This document shows, piece by piece, positions 9,214 through 19,125 of a DNA stretch of 64,000 nt (its first letter is position 1; each line of letters begins with the position of its first letter). This DNA is from Synechococcus sp. WH 8016 (GTDB taxonomy: Bacteria; Cyanobacteriota; Cyanobacteriia; PCC-6307; Cyanobiaceae). A program made the translations under genes and the position numbers. The stretch spans positions 124,001 through 188,000 of the forward strand of contig NZ_AGIK01000002.1 of assembly GCF_000230675.1 (NCBI RefSeq). Reading direction: 5' to 3'. Below the pieces are notes generated by a model. The model did not search any database. It had not been told where the DNA came from and worked only from the letters and a program-made list of their open reading frames with translations.

Positions 9214-11312
9214 CCAGCCCTCAGCATCTCGTGTTGGCAGGTGGTGGGCACAGCCACGCCCTAGTGCTTCTTCATTGGTGCATGCATCCGCAACGGCGAC
9301 CTACTGGATGGATCACCTTGGTGAATCAGCAGAGCTCAACGCTGTATTCCGGGATGATTCCCGGCCTGATCGCCGGCCATTACGAACGCTCTGAGATCGC
9401 CATTGACCTTCGCCGCCTCTGCGATCGGGCCGGCGTTTCGCTGGTGATCGCCGAGATCACCGGTGTGGATGTAAGGCAGCGGCAGCTGCAATTGCGAGAC
9501 CGGCCCGCCCTGAGCTTCAGCCAACTCAGCATCAACGTCGGAGGGGGTACACGGCCAGGGCCTCTGCTTGCGATCAAGCCCCTGGAACCAGCCCTAGAAA
9601 CGCTGGACGCGGCCCAGGGCCCGGCCTCCCCTCCATTCCAACTCCTGGGGAGCGGCCTGGCCGCCATGGAGGTGGCCATGGCGTTGCGGCAGCGCTGGCC
9701 CAAGCGCAGGCTGCAAGTCCTCCATCGACCGGAATCGGTCCCGAGCCGGCTGCTCTCCAGCCTCAGCCAGCTCAAGATTGACGTGCTGCCGAGCACGGCT
9801 CTCAACCCCTGCGGGCCAGGACTGCGCTGCACGGGAAGCCAAGCTCCTGAATGGCTCAGCTCCAGCGGCTTGCCCTGTTGCCCAGACAGCGGCCGGGTTC
9901 GCACTCAGGCCAGCCTTCAGGTGCTGGGACATCCAACGATTTTTGCAGCCGGGGACTGCGCGGTCATCGAAAACCAACCCTGCCCCCCATCTGGCGTATG
10001 GGCCGTTCGCGCCGCCGCCACCTTGGCGCACAATCTCCGTGCCGCCAGTGAAGGGGATCGATTGCGCCAATGGCGGCCTCAACAACGGGCCTTACAACTG
10101 CTGGGCGGGGTGAATCCAGAGGGCTGCCCCCAAGCCTGGGCCCTGTGGGGCGGGATTCAAATCGGTCCCCACCCCTGGATTTGGCGCTGGAAACAGCGCA
10201 TCGACCGCCAGTTCATGGAGCGGTTTGATCAAGCTCCCGCCATGGAGTCCAAAGCGATGGATTGCCGGGGCTGCGCAGCCAAGCTCCCCGCTGCCCCCTT
10301 GGAAGCAGCCCTGGAAGCAGCGGGGCTGAAATCGCTTGGCACGGCGCCGGAAGATGCCGCCAGCCTTGGCAAGGACTGGCTTCAGAGTGTGGACGGCTTC
10401 CCCGCCTTGATCAGTGATCCATGGCTCAATGGACGGCTCACCGCCTTGCATGCCAGCTCGGATCTCTGGGCCTGCGGCACCAGCGTGGCTTCCGCGATGG
10501 CCGTAATCACCTTGCCCAAGACAGCCGCTGCGCTGCAGCAGGAGCTGCTGAGCCAAACCCTGTCGGGACTGCGTTCCGGCTTCGAGCCCCAAGGGGCCCA
10601 GCTGATTGGGGGGCACACCTTGGAGGCACGCTCAGAGGCTCCCACCCCGCTATCGCTTGGGCTACAAGTCAGCCTGAGCGTGAATGGAAAACGTCCCGCT
10701 CGGCCCTGGACGAAAGGGGCACTGCGGGCAGGGGACCAGCTGATGCTCTCACGCTCACTCGGAACAGGCGTGCTGTTTGCCGCGGCCATGGCCGGTGCCG
10801 CCCAACCAGGGGATCTCGACCATGCCTTACAACAGATGGGGACGAGCCAGCACCCCATCGTTGAGCAGCTGCAGACGCTGATCAGCCCTGAACCCGAGGC
10901 GCTCCTCAGCTGCACCGATGTGACTGGTTTTGGGCTGCTGGGCCATCTCGGTGAAATGATCCAGGCCAGCCACCACCGGTTGCAAGTGGTGCTCGATGCG
11001 AGCGCCATTCCGGCCTTGCCAGGAGCCTTGAAGCTGCTGAAAGCCCAGCATGCGAGCAGCTTGGCGCCCGCCAACCGCAGGTCCTGGTCGTTGCTCGATC
11101 CCACGCAGGACCATCCAGCGAAGGTGATCCTTGCTCGCGCAGGCGGCAGCGGCGCTCCCGAGGACGATCAGGCCATGCTCGAACTGCTCGTTGATCCCCA
11201 AACCTGCGGGCCTCTGCTGCTGGGCTGTACCGAATCCATGGCGAACGCCTTGCTTCAAGCCAACGACACGGCATGGCATCGCATCGGTGTCGTCCAAGCC
11301 ATGCAGGAGTGA
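9204..11312 (+). CDS. selD: Fused FAD/NAD(P)-oxidoreductase - selenide, water dikinase
   Basis: This is a two-domain protein of about 702 residues. The N-terminal half (to about residue 340) looks like an NDH-2-type pyridine nucleotide-disulfide oxidoreductase (HLVLAGGGHSHA dinucleotide loop, ASLQVLGHPTIFAAGDCA near its end). The C-terminal half is SelD, which makes selenophosphate from selenide and ATP; its active-site region reads MDCRGCAAK (Cys354, Cys357, Lys360), the form seen in fused SelDs rather than the GCGCK of E. coli. Later SelD signatures CTDVTGFGLLGHLGEM and DPQTCGPLL are intact. The ATG at 9204 overlaps galE by 10 bases; an earlier start at 9168 is possible. Confidence 0.92.
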   Translation: MPLTSPQHLVLAGGGHSHALVLLHWCMHPQRRPTGWITLVNQQSSTLYSGMIPGLIAGHYERSEIAIDLRRLCDRAGVSLVIAEITGVDVRQRQLQLRDRPALSFSQLSINVGGGTRPGPLLAIKPLEPALETLDAAQGPASPPFQLLGSGLAAMEVAMALRQRWPKRRLQVLHRPESVPSRLLSSLSQLKIDVLPSTALNPCGPGLRCTGSQAPEWLSSSGLPCCPDSGRVRTQASLQVLGHPTIFAAGDCAVIENQPCPPSGVWAVRAAATLAHNLRAASEGDRLRQWRPQQRALQLLGGVNPEGCPQAWALWGGIQIGPHPWIWRWKQRIDRQFMERFDQAPAMESKAMDCRGCAAKLPAAPLEAALEAAGLKSLGTAPEDAASLGKDWLQSVDGFPALISDPWLNGRLTALHASSDLWACGTSVASAMAVITLPKTAAALQQELLSQTLSGLRSGFEPQGAQLIGGHTLEARSEAPTPLSLGLQVSLSVNGKRPARPWTKGALRAGDQLMLSRSLGTGVLFAAAMAGAAQPGDLDHALQQMGTSQHPIVEQLQTLISPEPEALLSCTDVTGFGLLGHLGEMIQASHHRLQVVLDASAIPALPGALKLLKAQHASSLAPANRRSWSLLDPTQDHPAKVILARAGGSGAPEDDQAMLELLVDPQTCGPLLLGCTESMANALLQANDTAWHRIGVVQAMQE

Positions 11313-11327
11313 TCGAACAATCAACGG

Positions 11328-12563
11328 TCAGCGCATCGCGCGCAGACGCTGCCGGCGCAAGCGCTGCAACTCCTGCCCAAGCTCAGGGCCTGGCTGCCAA
11401 CCCTGGGCCAAGAGATCCTTCGCAGTTTGGGGGGATGTGCAATGGCGCCAGCGCCCCCACCAACGCAACAACGGCCTTCGGTAAGGAGGGTTCTGACTCA
11501 CCAGCAAGGCCACCGCTTCCGCTCCCCAGGCCTGCTGTTCCAAAGCATCACACCACTGCTCAGCCGTCCAGCTCTCCCACGCGTCCTGGACTAAACGGGC
11601 GTTAAGCCAAGCGCTGAGAGCCTGCATCTGCTGCAACCAGCGCTGCTGTTGCTGGGGCAATTGCAGCCGGGCCGCAAGTTCCAGCGGGTCAGCGGCTCCG
11701 GCTACAAGCGCTAGCAACAACGGCAGCTGCAGCCGCTGAGCCTGAAGCAAACGCCGAATCAAACGGGAATCAGCCTGGAGGGCAGGGTCCAGCAGCCTCA
11801 GAGCACCCCAGGACTGGAGAGCACGAAGGGCCGCTAGCCATGGTTCTTGGTCAAACAGCAGCTCCAATTCCATCCGCAGCCGCGTAGCGAGGGCGGGGGG
11901 AGCCGCAGCCGGTGGATCCCCATGGGTCCATGACCATGGCCAAGCCTCGAGCGTTTGATCGATCTGCTGCCGCGCCTCTGGTGCCAGGACAAACGCCAAG
12001 CGCGCGGCATACCGGCCAGCACGCACCACGCGCGTGGGGTCATCGGTCACGCTGGAGGCGTGCAAGAAGGCAAGTTCACGACGTGCAAGGTGGACCCGGC
12101 CGCCGTGCGGGTCCAAGAGCCAGGGCTCACCATGCCCTGACAGCGGTAGCTCCAAGGCCATCGCATTCACCGTGAAATCCCGACGCTCCAGATCTCGCTC
12201 CAAGGAGCCGCTCTCGACCAACGGGTTTTCGCCAGGAGCCGGGTAACGCTCTTGCCTCGCCGCAGCGAGATCGATCAGCACGCCATCGAAGGACAGCTCC
12301 GCTGTGCCGTAAGCAGCATGCACACGAACCTCCTCGACCCGCTGATCTCCGTAGTCCTGCTCAAGAGCCGCCGCAAACTCCGAAGCCGACCCCTCGATCA
12401 CCAAATCCAAATCCGGCAACGTTCGCCATGGATCTCCTTGCTGATCGTGCAGCAAGGCATCACGCACAGCGCCGCCAACGAGGGCTAGTCGGGTGACTCC
12501 AGCGGGTGATGCGCTGGCCTGAAGTGCAGGCAAGAGCTGGACAGGAAGGCCTGGACGCTCCAC
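11328..12563 (-). CDS. CCA tRNA nucleotidyltransferase / poly(A) polymerase family
   Basis: A class II nucleotidyltransferase of about 411 residues. The catalytic head has LALVGGAVRDALL and the metal-binding carboxylates in PDLDLVIEG, followed by RRDFTVNAMA and the RAGRYAARL helix. The role is either adding CCA to tRNA 3' ends or an A-adding variant; I cannot separate these by eye. The GTG at 12563 is favoured because GGAGG sits eight bases upstream and the GTG lies four bases after the uvrD stop. The frame also opens at 12632, inside uvrD. The C-terminal half is leucine/glutamine/tryptophan-rich and divergent. Confidence 0.85.
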   Translation of the reverse strand: MERPGLPVQLLPALQASASPAGVTRLALVGGAVRDALLHDQQGDPWRTLPDLDLVIEGSASEFAAALEQDYGDQRVEEVRVHAAYGTAELSFDGVLIDLAAARQERYPAPGENPLVESGSLERDLERRDFTVNAMALELPLSGHGEPWLLDPHGGRVHLARRELAFLHASSVTDDPTRVVRAGRYAARLAFVLAPEARQQIDQTLEAWPWSWTHGDPPAAAPPALATRLRMELELLFDQEPWLAALRALQSWGALRLLDPALQADSRLIRRLLQAQRLQLPLLLALVAGAADPLELAARLQLPQQQQRWLQQMQALSAWLNARLVQDAWESWTAEQWCDALEQQAWGAEAVALLVSQNPPYRRPLLRWWGRWRHCTSPQTAKDLLAQGWQPGPELGQELQRLRRQRLRAMR

Positions 12564-12567
12564 CCGC

Positions 12568-14979
12568 TCAGCCTCCAGCAGGCTCGATAGGTGCCAAGCG
12601 CGGGTCGAGAATTTTGGGCCCCATGCCCGCAAATTTCACGGCAATCGACACCTTTTCACCACTGCCAAAGGTGTGGGTGATCTCCCCGACACCGAAGCTG
12701 GCATGGACCACCTGATCGCCCACACTCCAGCTTTTTCCAGGGGCCGGTCCGGCCTGGCGGCGACGCACGGCATTGGCGGGCGCTCCGGATGCTCCGCCAG
12801 AAGCCACCCGTTGGGAATCTTGGCGGTCAACACGTGTGAGTCGCTCCAAGCGCTGCTCACGGCGCAGCGCCGCTCCCCCGCTTTGAGGGACATCGCCCTG
12901 CACGAGACCTTCCGGCAATTCAGAAAGAAACACGCTGGGCATGGCTGGCTCGCGCATGCCGCCCCACAAGCGCCTCTCACTGGCGTGGGAGATGAATAAA
13001 CGCTCTTTGGCCCGGGTGATGCCGACATAGCAAAGCCGGCGCTCCTCTTCGAGCGACGCAGGATCATCGAGGGAGCGATAGCTCGGGAACAAGCCCTGCT
13101 CCAAGCCAACCAGACAAACCACTGGAAATTCAAGTCCCTTGCTGCTGTGCAACGTCATCAAAGTGACCCTGTCGGCCGCCGTGTCCTTGCTGTCGGCATC
13201 ACTGGCGAGCGCGGCGGAGGCCAGAAACCCCTCTAGATCGCCTTCATCATTTTCTTCCTGGTATTGAAGGCCTGCATTCACCAGCTCCTGCAGGTTGCGG
13301 CGGCGCTCCTCGGCCTCATCGGAACCGTCTGCGATCAACTCACTGACATAGCCGCTCTTCTCCATCACCTCTTGAATCAGTTCGGATGGAGTTGCCGCAT
13401 GAGTGCGTTCCTTCAGGCTGTTGATCAATTCACAAAACTGCAGTAGCCCCCTGGCAGAACGACCGCCTAAGGAGCGCACCGCCTCGGGATCGCTCACCAC
13501 GTCCCACAGCGGAATCCCCAGTTGATTGGCGGCGTCGGTCAAGCGCTGAATGGTGGTTTTACCAATCCCGCGCTTGGGCACATTGATCACGCGCAGCAGG
13601 CTGACGGTGTCGGCTGGATTAATGAGCAGGCGTAGGTAGCCCAAGAGGTCTTTGATCTCGCGACGGTCGTAGAAACGCAAGCCCCCAACCACCACATAAG
13701 GAATGCGCCAGCGCACCAGGGATTCTTCGATCGCTCGCGACTGGGCATTGGTGCGATACAGCACCGCCATGTCTTTCCAGCTGAGATCTGGATTGGCCGC
13801 CTCCATCATCCGCATCCGATGCACCACCGCTTCCGCTTCAGCGATTTCGTCATCACAGCGGGTGAGTGAAATCAATTCACCTTCACCACGCGTGGGACGA
13901 AGCACCTTATCGATCCGCTCGCTGTTATTGGAAATCAGGGCATTCGCAGCTTCTAAAATGGTGGCAGTGGAGCGATAATTCTCTTCTAATTTCACCATTG
14001 TGCGGGTGACATCGTCAGGAGCTTTGTCACCAAAATCGTCCTGAAACCCCATCAAAATGGTGAAATCTGCGGCACGAAAGCTGTAAATACTCTGATCCGC
14101 ATCACCCACCACAAACACCGATCGGCCTGACCAATCTTCCACTGTTTGCGGCTCTTTTCCATCCGTTACCAGCAGCTTGATCAACTCATACTGAGTGCGA
14201 TTTGTATCTTGATATTCATCAACTAGCACATGCCGAAACCGGCGATACCAATACCCGCGCACTTGCTCATTCTGCTGAAGCAACTGCACAGGAAGAAGCA
14301 GAAGATCATCAAAATCCAGGGCATTGTTCGCAGCCAAAGCCTTGCGATAGCGCCTATACACATCAGCGCTGAGCTTGCCCCGCTGCCCTTCAGCGTTGGC
14401 CTCTAAATCGTCAGGTGACCAGCCTTGATTTTTGGCATTACTAATCGCCCAACGTACTTTTTTGGGCTCAAAACGTTTTGGATCAAGCTGCAACTCTTGA
14501 GTCACAATCTCCTTTACCAAACTCTGAGCATCTGCCTCGTCATAAATGGAGAATTGCTTCGTCCAAGTGAGGCCTTCTGGATCCTTAAATTTATCAATAT
14601 CGAAGCGCAACATCCGTGCAAACAAGGCATGGAAGGTGCCAATCCATAATTCTTTCGTGACCTCGCGATAAATCCGCGTGCGCAACTGACGCTGCTCCAC
14701 GGGAGGGAGCGTGCTCCAGGGCTGACCGAATTGACTTTGAGCCAATCGCTGCGCGAGTAGCAGTTCCAACCGCTCTTTCATCTCTCTGGCGGCCTTATTG
14801 GTGAAGGTCACCGCCAAGATCTGAGCAGGATCGGCACCATGCTCACCGATCAAATGGGCAATCCGGTGGGTCAGCGCCCGGGTCTTGCCGCTCCCCGCTC
14901 CAGCAACCACCAGAAGAGGGCCTTCATGGTGATCAACAGCCCGCTTTTGGGCGTCATTCAGACCGGCAAGAAAACTCAT
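12568..14979 (-). CDS. pcrA: UvrD/PcrA/Rep-type DNA helicase
   Basis: A superfamily 1A 3'-5' DNA helicase of about 803 residues, acting in nucleotide-excision and recombination-linked repair. Visible motifs are Walker A AGAGSGKT, motif II LVDEYQDTN, GDADQSIYSFRAAD, motif IV-VI segments ending VGITRAKERLF, and a C-terminal KOW/Tudor-like domain (WSVGDQVVHASFGVG) as in PcrA. The ATG at 14979 (MSFLAGLNDAQKRAV) matches the family start better than the longer frame from 15033. It overlaps the upstream membrane protein gene by four bases (ATGA). Confidence 0.95.
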   Translation of the reverse strand: MSFLAGLNDAQKRAVDHHEGPLLVVAGAGSGKTRALTHRIAHLIGEHGADPAQILAVTFTNKAAREMKERLELLLAQRLAQSQFGQPWSTLPPVEQRQLRTRIYREVTKELWIGTFHALFARMLRFDIDKFKDPEGLTWTKQFSIYDEADAQSLVKEIVTQELQLDPKRFEPKKVRWAISNAKNQGWSPDDLEANAEGQRGKLSADVYRRYRKALAANNALDFDDLLLLPVQLLQQNEQVRGYWYRRFRHVLVDEYQDTNRTQYELIKLLVTDGKEPQTVEDWSGRSVFVVGDADQSIYSFRAADFTILMGFQDDFGDKAPDDVTRTMVKLEENYRSTATILEAANALISNNSERIDKVLRPTRGEGELISLTRCDDEIAEAEAVVHRMRMMEAANPDLSWKDMAVLYRTNAQSRAIEESLVRWRIPYVVVGGLRFYDRREIKDLLGYLRLLINPADTVSLLRVINVPKRGIGKTTIQRLTDAANQLGIPLWDVVSDPEAVRSLGGRSARGLLQFCELINSLKERTHAATPSELIQEVMEKSGYVSELIADGSDEAEERRRNLQELVNAGLQYQEENDEGDLEGFLASAALASDADSKDTAADRVTLMTLHSSKGLEFPVVCLVGLEQGLFPSYRSLDDPASLEEERRLCYVGITRAKERLFISHASERRLWGGMREPAMPSVFLSELPEGLVQGDVPQSGGAALRREQRLERLTRVDRQDSQRVASGGASGAPANAVRRRQAGPAPGKSWSVGDQVVHASFGVGEITHTFGSGEKVSIAVKFAGMGPKILDPRLAPIEPAGG

Positions 14980-16205
14980 CCGCTGATGGTATGCGAGCGA
15001 TCTGACGAACTGGGAGCAGACGCCACCCACCAAGGAATCGCCAAAAGATATCCAGACACCACTTGTTGCAACACCGTCTTCAGCAAAGTTGATTCAACCA
15101 AAGCCGCCGCCAGCATGAACAACCAGCAACTCAACCCAACAAAGGACAGAACAGGGGCAGCCTGGCCAAATCTGGAGAAAAGACGCGTAAACCCCAGCCA
15201 CAGCGCCCAAACCATCAGCAGAAAAGCGACAACGCCTTGATCCGCCAACACATGAAGAAAAGCGTTGTGAGCGTGGGGTATGCCACGTGGTGGATCCGGG
15301 AGGAACACCTGCTGAACGCACCGATCAGAGACACGGTCGTATCCATGCCCACCCAAAAAATCTTGCCATGAACGGGCCGACTCCGCGAGAAAACATCGCG
15401 CCACCTCAGCCCGACCGACATCACTGGGATCGCCCTTAGCGATAGGGCCTGATGGCCAGTACAACAACACGTTGAAGCACAGACCTCCCATCAGGAGAGC
15501 GGTCGCAAACGAGCGGGCATAGCGCACCACAACATCGCGGTGCCGCCAAGCCGCTTCGGTGAGGATCACAACCAAAAGGGGATAAGCAAAGGCTGCTCTC
15601 GAACCAGTAGCGAAAGCCATCACTAAACTAAGGATCCCTGAGATTGCAGCCAGCCAACGCAACAAGATGCGCCGCTCAAACCGCCAAAGGGAGTAACCAA
15701 TCAGGCTGAATAAGCCAAATAAGTAGGCTGATCGATTAATGGTGATCCGCTGAATCCGAAGCGCCTCTTGAGGGAGCCAGTCGCGCAGTTGAGCCAAAGG
15801 GATCAGCTGAAGATTGCCGTTCAAGCGGTCCCATTCCACAAAAGGAAGACAAACCAGAACGACCGCAAGCAGACACCAAAAGGCAATGTTCCATTGCCGA
15901 GGGGTTTGCTGAAGCCCCGCAGCGCAGGCGAGCAACACCAAAACCAGATCCGTTGGCGCCGAAACCGTGAGTGGGTGGAACAGGGCACTCAAGCTGACCA
16001 GCAACACACCGATCAAAACTCCATACAACGGTGTCTTGGCAAGACGGCTGACCAATTTGAGCCCGCACCACAGGGCCAGAAGCCAGACCGTGACGGAGGG
16101 ATCAGCGCTGCGTTCCCAAACAAACCCCAGAAGCGATAGGGGGATCAGGGCATCCAGCCAGGGCACGGCAACCCTTAAGCGCTCAACCAACACAGAACCA
16201 ATCAC
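14976..16205 (-). CDS. O-antigen ligase/polymerase-like membrane protein
   Basis: A 409-residue multi-pass membrane protein with about 10-12 hydrophobic segments. A large loop after residue 270 carries GGHGYDRVSDRCVQQVFLP and then PHAHNAFLHVLADQG; the H-x-HN-x-x-L pattern is the hallmark of the O-antigen ligase (Wzy_C/WaaL) superfamily. The likely role is joining or polymerising lipid-linked oligosaccharides at the periplasmic face of the membrane. It starts the polysaccharide region and shares an ATGA overlap with the helicase gene, which may be chance packing rather than functional linkage. Confidence 0.82.
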   Translation of the reverse strand: MIGSVLVERLRVAVPWLDALIPLSLLGFVWERSADPSVTVWLLALWCGLKLVSRLAKTPLYGVLIGVLLVSLSALFHPLTVSAPTDLVLVLLACAAGLQQTPRQWNIAFWCLLAVVLVCLPFVEWDRLNGNLQLIPLAQLRDWLPQEALRIQRITINRSAYLFGLFSLIGYSLWRFERRILLRWLAAISGILSLVMAFATGSRAAFAYPLLVVILTEAAWRHRDVVVRYARSFATALLMGGLCFNVLLYWPSGPIAKGDPSDVGRAEVARCFLAESARSWQDFLGGHGYDRVSDRCVQQVFLPDPPRGIPHAHNAFLHVLADQGVVAFLLMVWALWLGFTRLFSRFGQAAPVLSFVGLSCWLFMLAAALVESTLLKTVLQQVVSGYLLAIPWWVASAPSSSDRSHTISG

Positions 16206-16541
16206 TCTCCAATTGAACCAAGCCTGACAGATCCCTGTATGAACAAGAATGGTGACTTCTGAGCCTGAAATGGCTGTCCGCGCTCACCCACTGCTCGCAA
16301 AAGAAACAAGAAGCCAATCAGAGTCTGTGGAAAACACCAAGCATGCACATCACGACCATTCGTCAAAATCACTCTGACAAGAAAGCGATAAAAGGACGAC
16401 TCAGGACGAACATTTTATAGTGCTTGAACGCCAGGAATCAAAAATCGTCTTACCCAATTGCCATATTTTCGAAAATGTTTTCGAAAATAAACGACTTCAA
16501 TACATGCAATGGTCAAACAATAAATGCATTATCATAAACTT
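16206..16541. other. Noncoding AT-rich gap with short palindromes
   Basis: No convincing gene. The stretch between the O-antigen ligase-like gene and the next membrane protein is AT-rich. At 16465-16487 it carries two near-identical palindromes, ATTTTCGAAAAT and TTTTCGAAAA, separated by one base. These could be a regulator site or remnants; nothing else was recognised. Confidence 0.5.
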
Positions 16542-18113
16542 TCAACTATTAAAAACAGTAAGCAATCGAAAACGGATCCACACCACCATACCAATAACTA
16601 AATCCAAGGCAACACCCGCAAAGATCACCCCTAACCATTCGACTGGCTGAAGATAACGAGAAACAGCATCTCCAACTGCATACGTACCAGCCAAATACAA
16701 GAAAAAAGGAATGAACAGAATCAAGATCTTTAAACGCTTATTAGAGAAAGTGATTCCGCCAATCACCCCGAAAACTGCCGAAAAACCCATAGGTTTCAGA
16801 TACAAAGAAGGAAAGAGATCTTTGGCGCCGCCAGAACTCGTGACCTGATCGCGTCCCATCCACCCAAAATATTGATTCATTTTGACCATTAAGGGGTATG
16901 CGGCATATTCATGTTTACGACCATTCTCATACAGAACCCTAAAAGAATGCATGTCCTTAACTCCAAAAAGACGCTTGAAATAATAAAATTTTCGCTCCAT
17001 GCGCTCTTGAGTATTTGAGAGTTGCTCAGGCCAAAAAACTTGCGGATCTAAGCGTGGCTTATTAATGGAGGAAGACAACGCTATGCCAAATGTTTTCAGA
17101 GTAAACCATCCGAAACGAATTGGGTTGTGAAAAACAGCATCAGTCCAAAAAGCTCGTGAGACTTTAGAAAACTCCTTCTTATTCCCAACCAATTCCGCCC
17201 ATTGAGGGCTAAAAGAAAGCGATTTACGCTTCTGTCTCAAACGCTTTTTATAAACTTTCACTTTCCAAGGATAATTATCACCATATGCTCGTGACTCAAT
17301 GATTTGATCGCGCAAGAAAGATCGATAATGGGGATAGGGGTTACCTTCAAGACGAACCAATGGAAGTGATGAGCTCAAAGCCAACCAATCACCCTGAGAA
17401 TTCTTGCCAACGGTAGAGAACAGCAAAAAAGAAAATGCCGCCAGAAAAGCAGAAATTTTTGTCCACATCCATCTGCGTGGATCATGATGCGTAAGGAAAA
17501 GACCGATGACACATCCCAACCAGATAAAGCGACTCGAACCCTTCATCCCTGCAAGAAGTGAAAAAGCAATCATTAGTGCTACCAATCCATGACGGCTTCT
17601 CACAATTGAAGGAGTCAGCAGCAACGCTACAACAAGAATAAAAGATGTAAGCTGCAACGACTCAGCAATAAATTCATGTTCATACCAAATCGTCCTGGGC
17701 CATAAGCTACAAATTAGGCCAACAAATGGAACTACTAACCTGGGCCGTTTGACTACTTGAGCACAACTCCATCCAATCCCCAAAATCGACAAAAGGCCAA
17801 GACAATGCTGAATCAATGGGACTGAATACCATGGAGGGATAGGCAAGACAGAAGTAAAGAACAAGAAAATTGGGTAAAACCATCTGCGCTTTTCATTTAA
17901 ATCAAAAAGAACATTATTATTCCAAAACAGGCTCGTGAATTCATAATAAGAACCACTATCGGCTCCAAAATATCCTTGAGGGATCGCTGCAATTAACAAG
18001 GCTCTCACTAAAAAGCCAACGACTATTGCAGGTGCAACTAAAAGCAGAAGCTGCTTAAATGATACCGGCCTTACAGAGAAGAACCACGCCCACATCTTCA
18101 TTGGAAAATACAA
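16542..18113 (-). CDS. Predicted GT-C-type membrane glycosyltransferase
   Basis: A 523-residue membrane protein with about 10 spans. After the first span it has PQGYFGADSGSYYEF, an acidic motif in the first external loop that matches the GT-C fold (PMT/ArnT-like enzymes using polyprenyl-phosphate sugars). The soluble central and C-terminal loop (about 270-430) is Lys/Arg-rich. The donor and acceptor are unknown. Codons and base composition are more AT-rich than flanking core genes, consistent with an exchangeable surface-glycan locus. The start could also be Met5. It is divergent from a GT2 gene of the DPM1 type, which could provide its lipid-linked sugar donor (inference). Confidence 0.65.
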   Translation of the reverse strand: MYFPMKMWAWFFSVRPVSFKQLLLLVAPAIVVGFLVRALLIAAIPQGYFGADSGSYYEFTSLFWNNNVLFDLNEKRRWFYPIFLFFTSVLPIPPWYSVPLIQHCLGLLSILGIGWSCAQVVKRPRLVVPFVGLICSLWPRTIWYEHEFIAESLQLTSFILVVALLLTPSIVRSRHGLVALMIAFSLLAGMKGSSRFIWLGCVIGLFLTHHDPRRWMWTKISAFLAAFSFLLFSTVGKNSQGDWLALSSSLPLVRLEGNPYPHYRSFLRDQIIESRAYGDNYPWKVKVYKKRLRQKRKSLSFSPQWAELVGNKKEFSKVSRAFWTDAVFHNPIRFGWFTLKTFGIALSSSINKPRLDPQVFWPEQLSNTQERMERKFYYFKRLFGVKDMHSFRVLYENGRKHEYAAYPLMVKMNQYFGWMGRDQVTSSGGAKDLFPSLYLKPMGFSAVFGVIGGITFSNKRLKILILFIPFFLYLAGTYAVGDAVSRYLQPVEWLGVIFAGVALDLVIGMVVWIRFRLLTVFNS

Positions 18114-18154
18114 AGGCTGCGGTCGTACAATAGACGTATCAGCTGATCAACGAC

Positions 18155-19033
18155 ATGAAAGCTTCTATCGTTATCCCTTGTTACAACGAAAAAGACGCCA
18201 TAAGAGGCACGTTAGAAGAAATATTTCACAGTCTTGACAAATCACAGGCGAGCGATATCGATGTAATTGTTGTCAATGATGGGTCATCAGATGGCTCCGA
18301 ACATGTATTAAATTCCATACAACAAGAGTTCAAAACCTACCCTCTCACAATCGTTCACCACAAGCGAAACCGCGGATACGGTGCTTCACTAAAAACTGGC
18401 ATTCGAAAAAGCCATAGCGAATATATTTGCATCACTGATGCTGATGGCACATATCCCAATAACAGGATTTTAGAGCTAATAAACAAAACCCTGGAAAAGG
18501 AACTTGATATGCTAGTTGGCGCTCGAATAGGAGCAGATGTTAGCTACTCCAAAGTTCGCTCTATCCCCAAAATGATACTTGTGCCATGGGTATCATTTCT
18601 ATGTGGCTCTGATGTGCCCGACATGAATTCAGGGCTAAGGGTTTTTCGGCGCGAGCTTGCACTTGAATTCCTTAAGCTGCTTCCAGACGGATTTAGCTTT
18701 ACAACAACAATCACTATTTGCCTTTTCAGGAATAAATACATGGTGGAGTATGTACCTATTAGCTATACAAGACGTATAGGGAAGAGCCACATTAAGCCAA
18801 TTAAGGACACCCTACGTTTCACTCAACTAATACTTAGAACAGGCATGTATTTTGCCCCCTTGAGACTTCTTTCTCCACTCTTCATAGGCCTAGCGATTTT
18901 ATTCGTTTTGAGCGGGATTTACGACATTGCAGTCCTTAGCAACTTAACCGAAAAAACATTACTTTTCGGATTTACAAGCCTCAACATATTAATGTTTGCG
19001 TTATTAGCTGACATGATAGACAAACGGAATTGA
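18155..19033 (+). CDS. GT2 glycosyltransferase, polyprenyl-phosphate sugar synthase-like
   Basis: A 292-residue family 2 glycosyltransferase. It begins MKASIVIPCYNEKDAI, then has VIVVNDGSSDGS and the DXD-type ITDADGTYP motif, followed by MNSGLRVFRRE and two C-terminal membrane helices (about 232-285). This layout matches dolichol/undecaprenyl-phosphate mannose or glucose synthases, which load a sugar on the lipid for GT-C enzymes. Two GT-C-like genes flank it on the opposite strand, which fits. It is the only plus-strand gene in this island. Confidence 0.85.
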   Translation: MKASIVIPCYNEKDAIRGTLEEIFHSLDKSQASDIDVIVVNDGSSDGSEHVLNSIQQEFKTYPLTIVHHKRNRGYGASLKTGIRKSHSEYICITDADGTYPNNRILELINKTLEKELDMLVGARIGADVSYSKVRSIPKMILVPWVSFLCGSDVPDMNSGLRVFRRELALEFLKLLPDGFSFTTTITICLFRNKYMVEYVPISYTRRIGKSHIKPIKDTLRFTQLILRTGMYFAPLRLLSPLFIGLAILFVLSGIYDIAVLSNLTEKTLLFGFTSLNILMFALLADMIDKRN

Positions 19034-19125
19034 ATCCTTAAAATTTCTATCTTCGCTTAAAACTGCTGCAAACACTTCACACTGTCCCTTCCATTGGCTT
19101 GCGACAAAGAATCAAAAACTGATTA

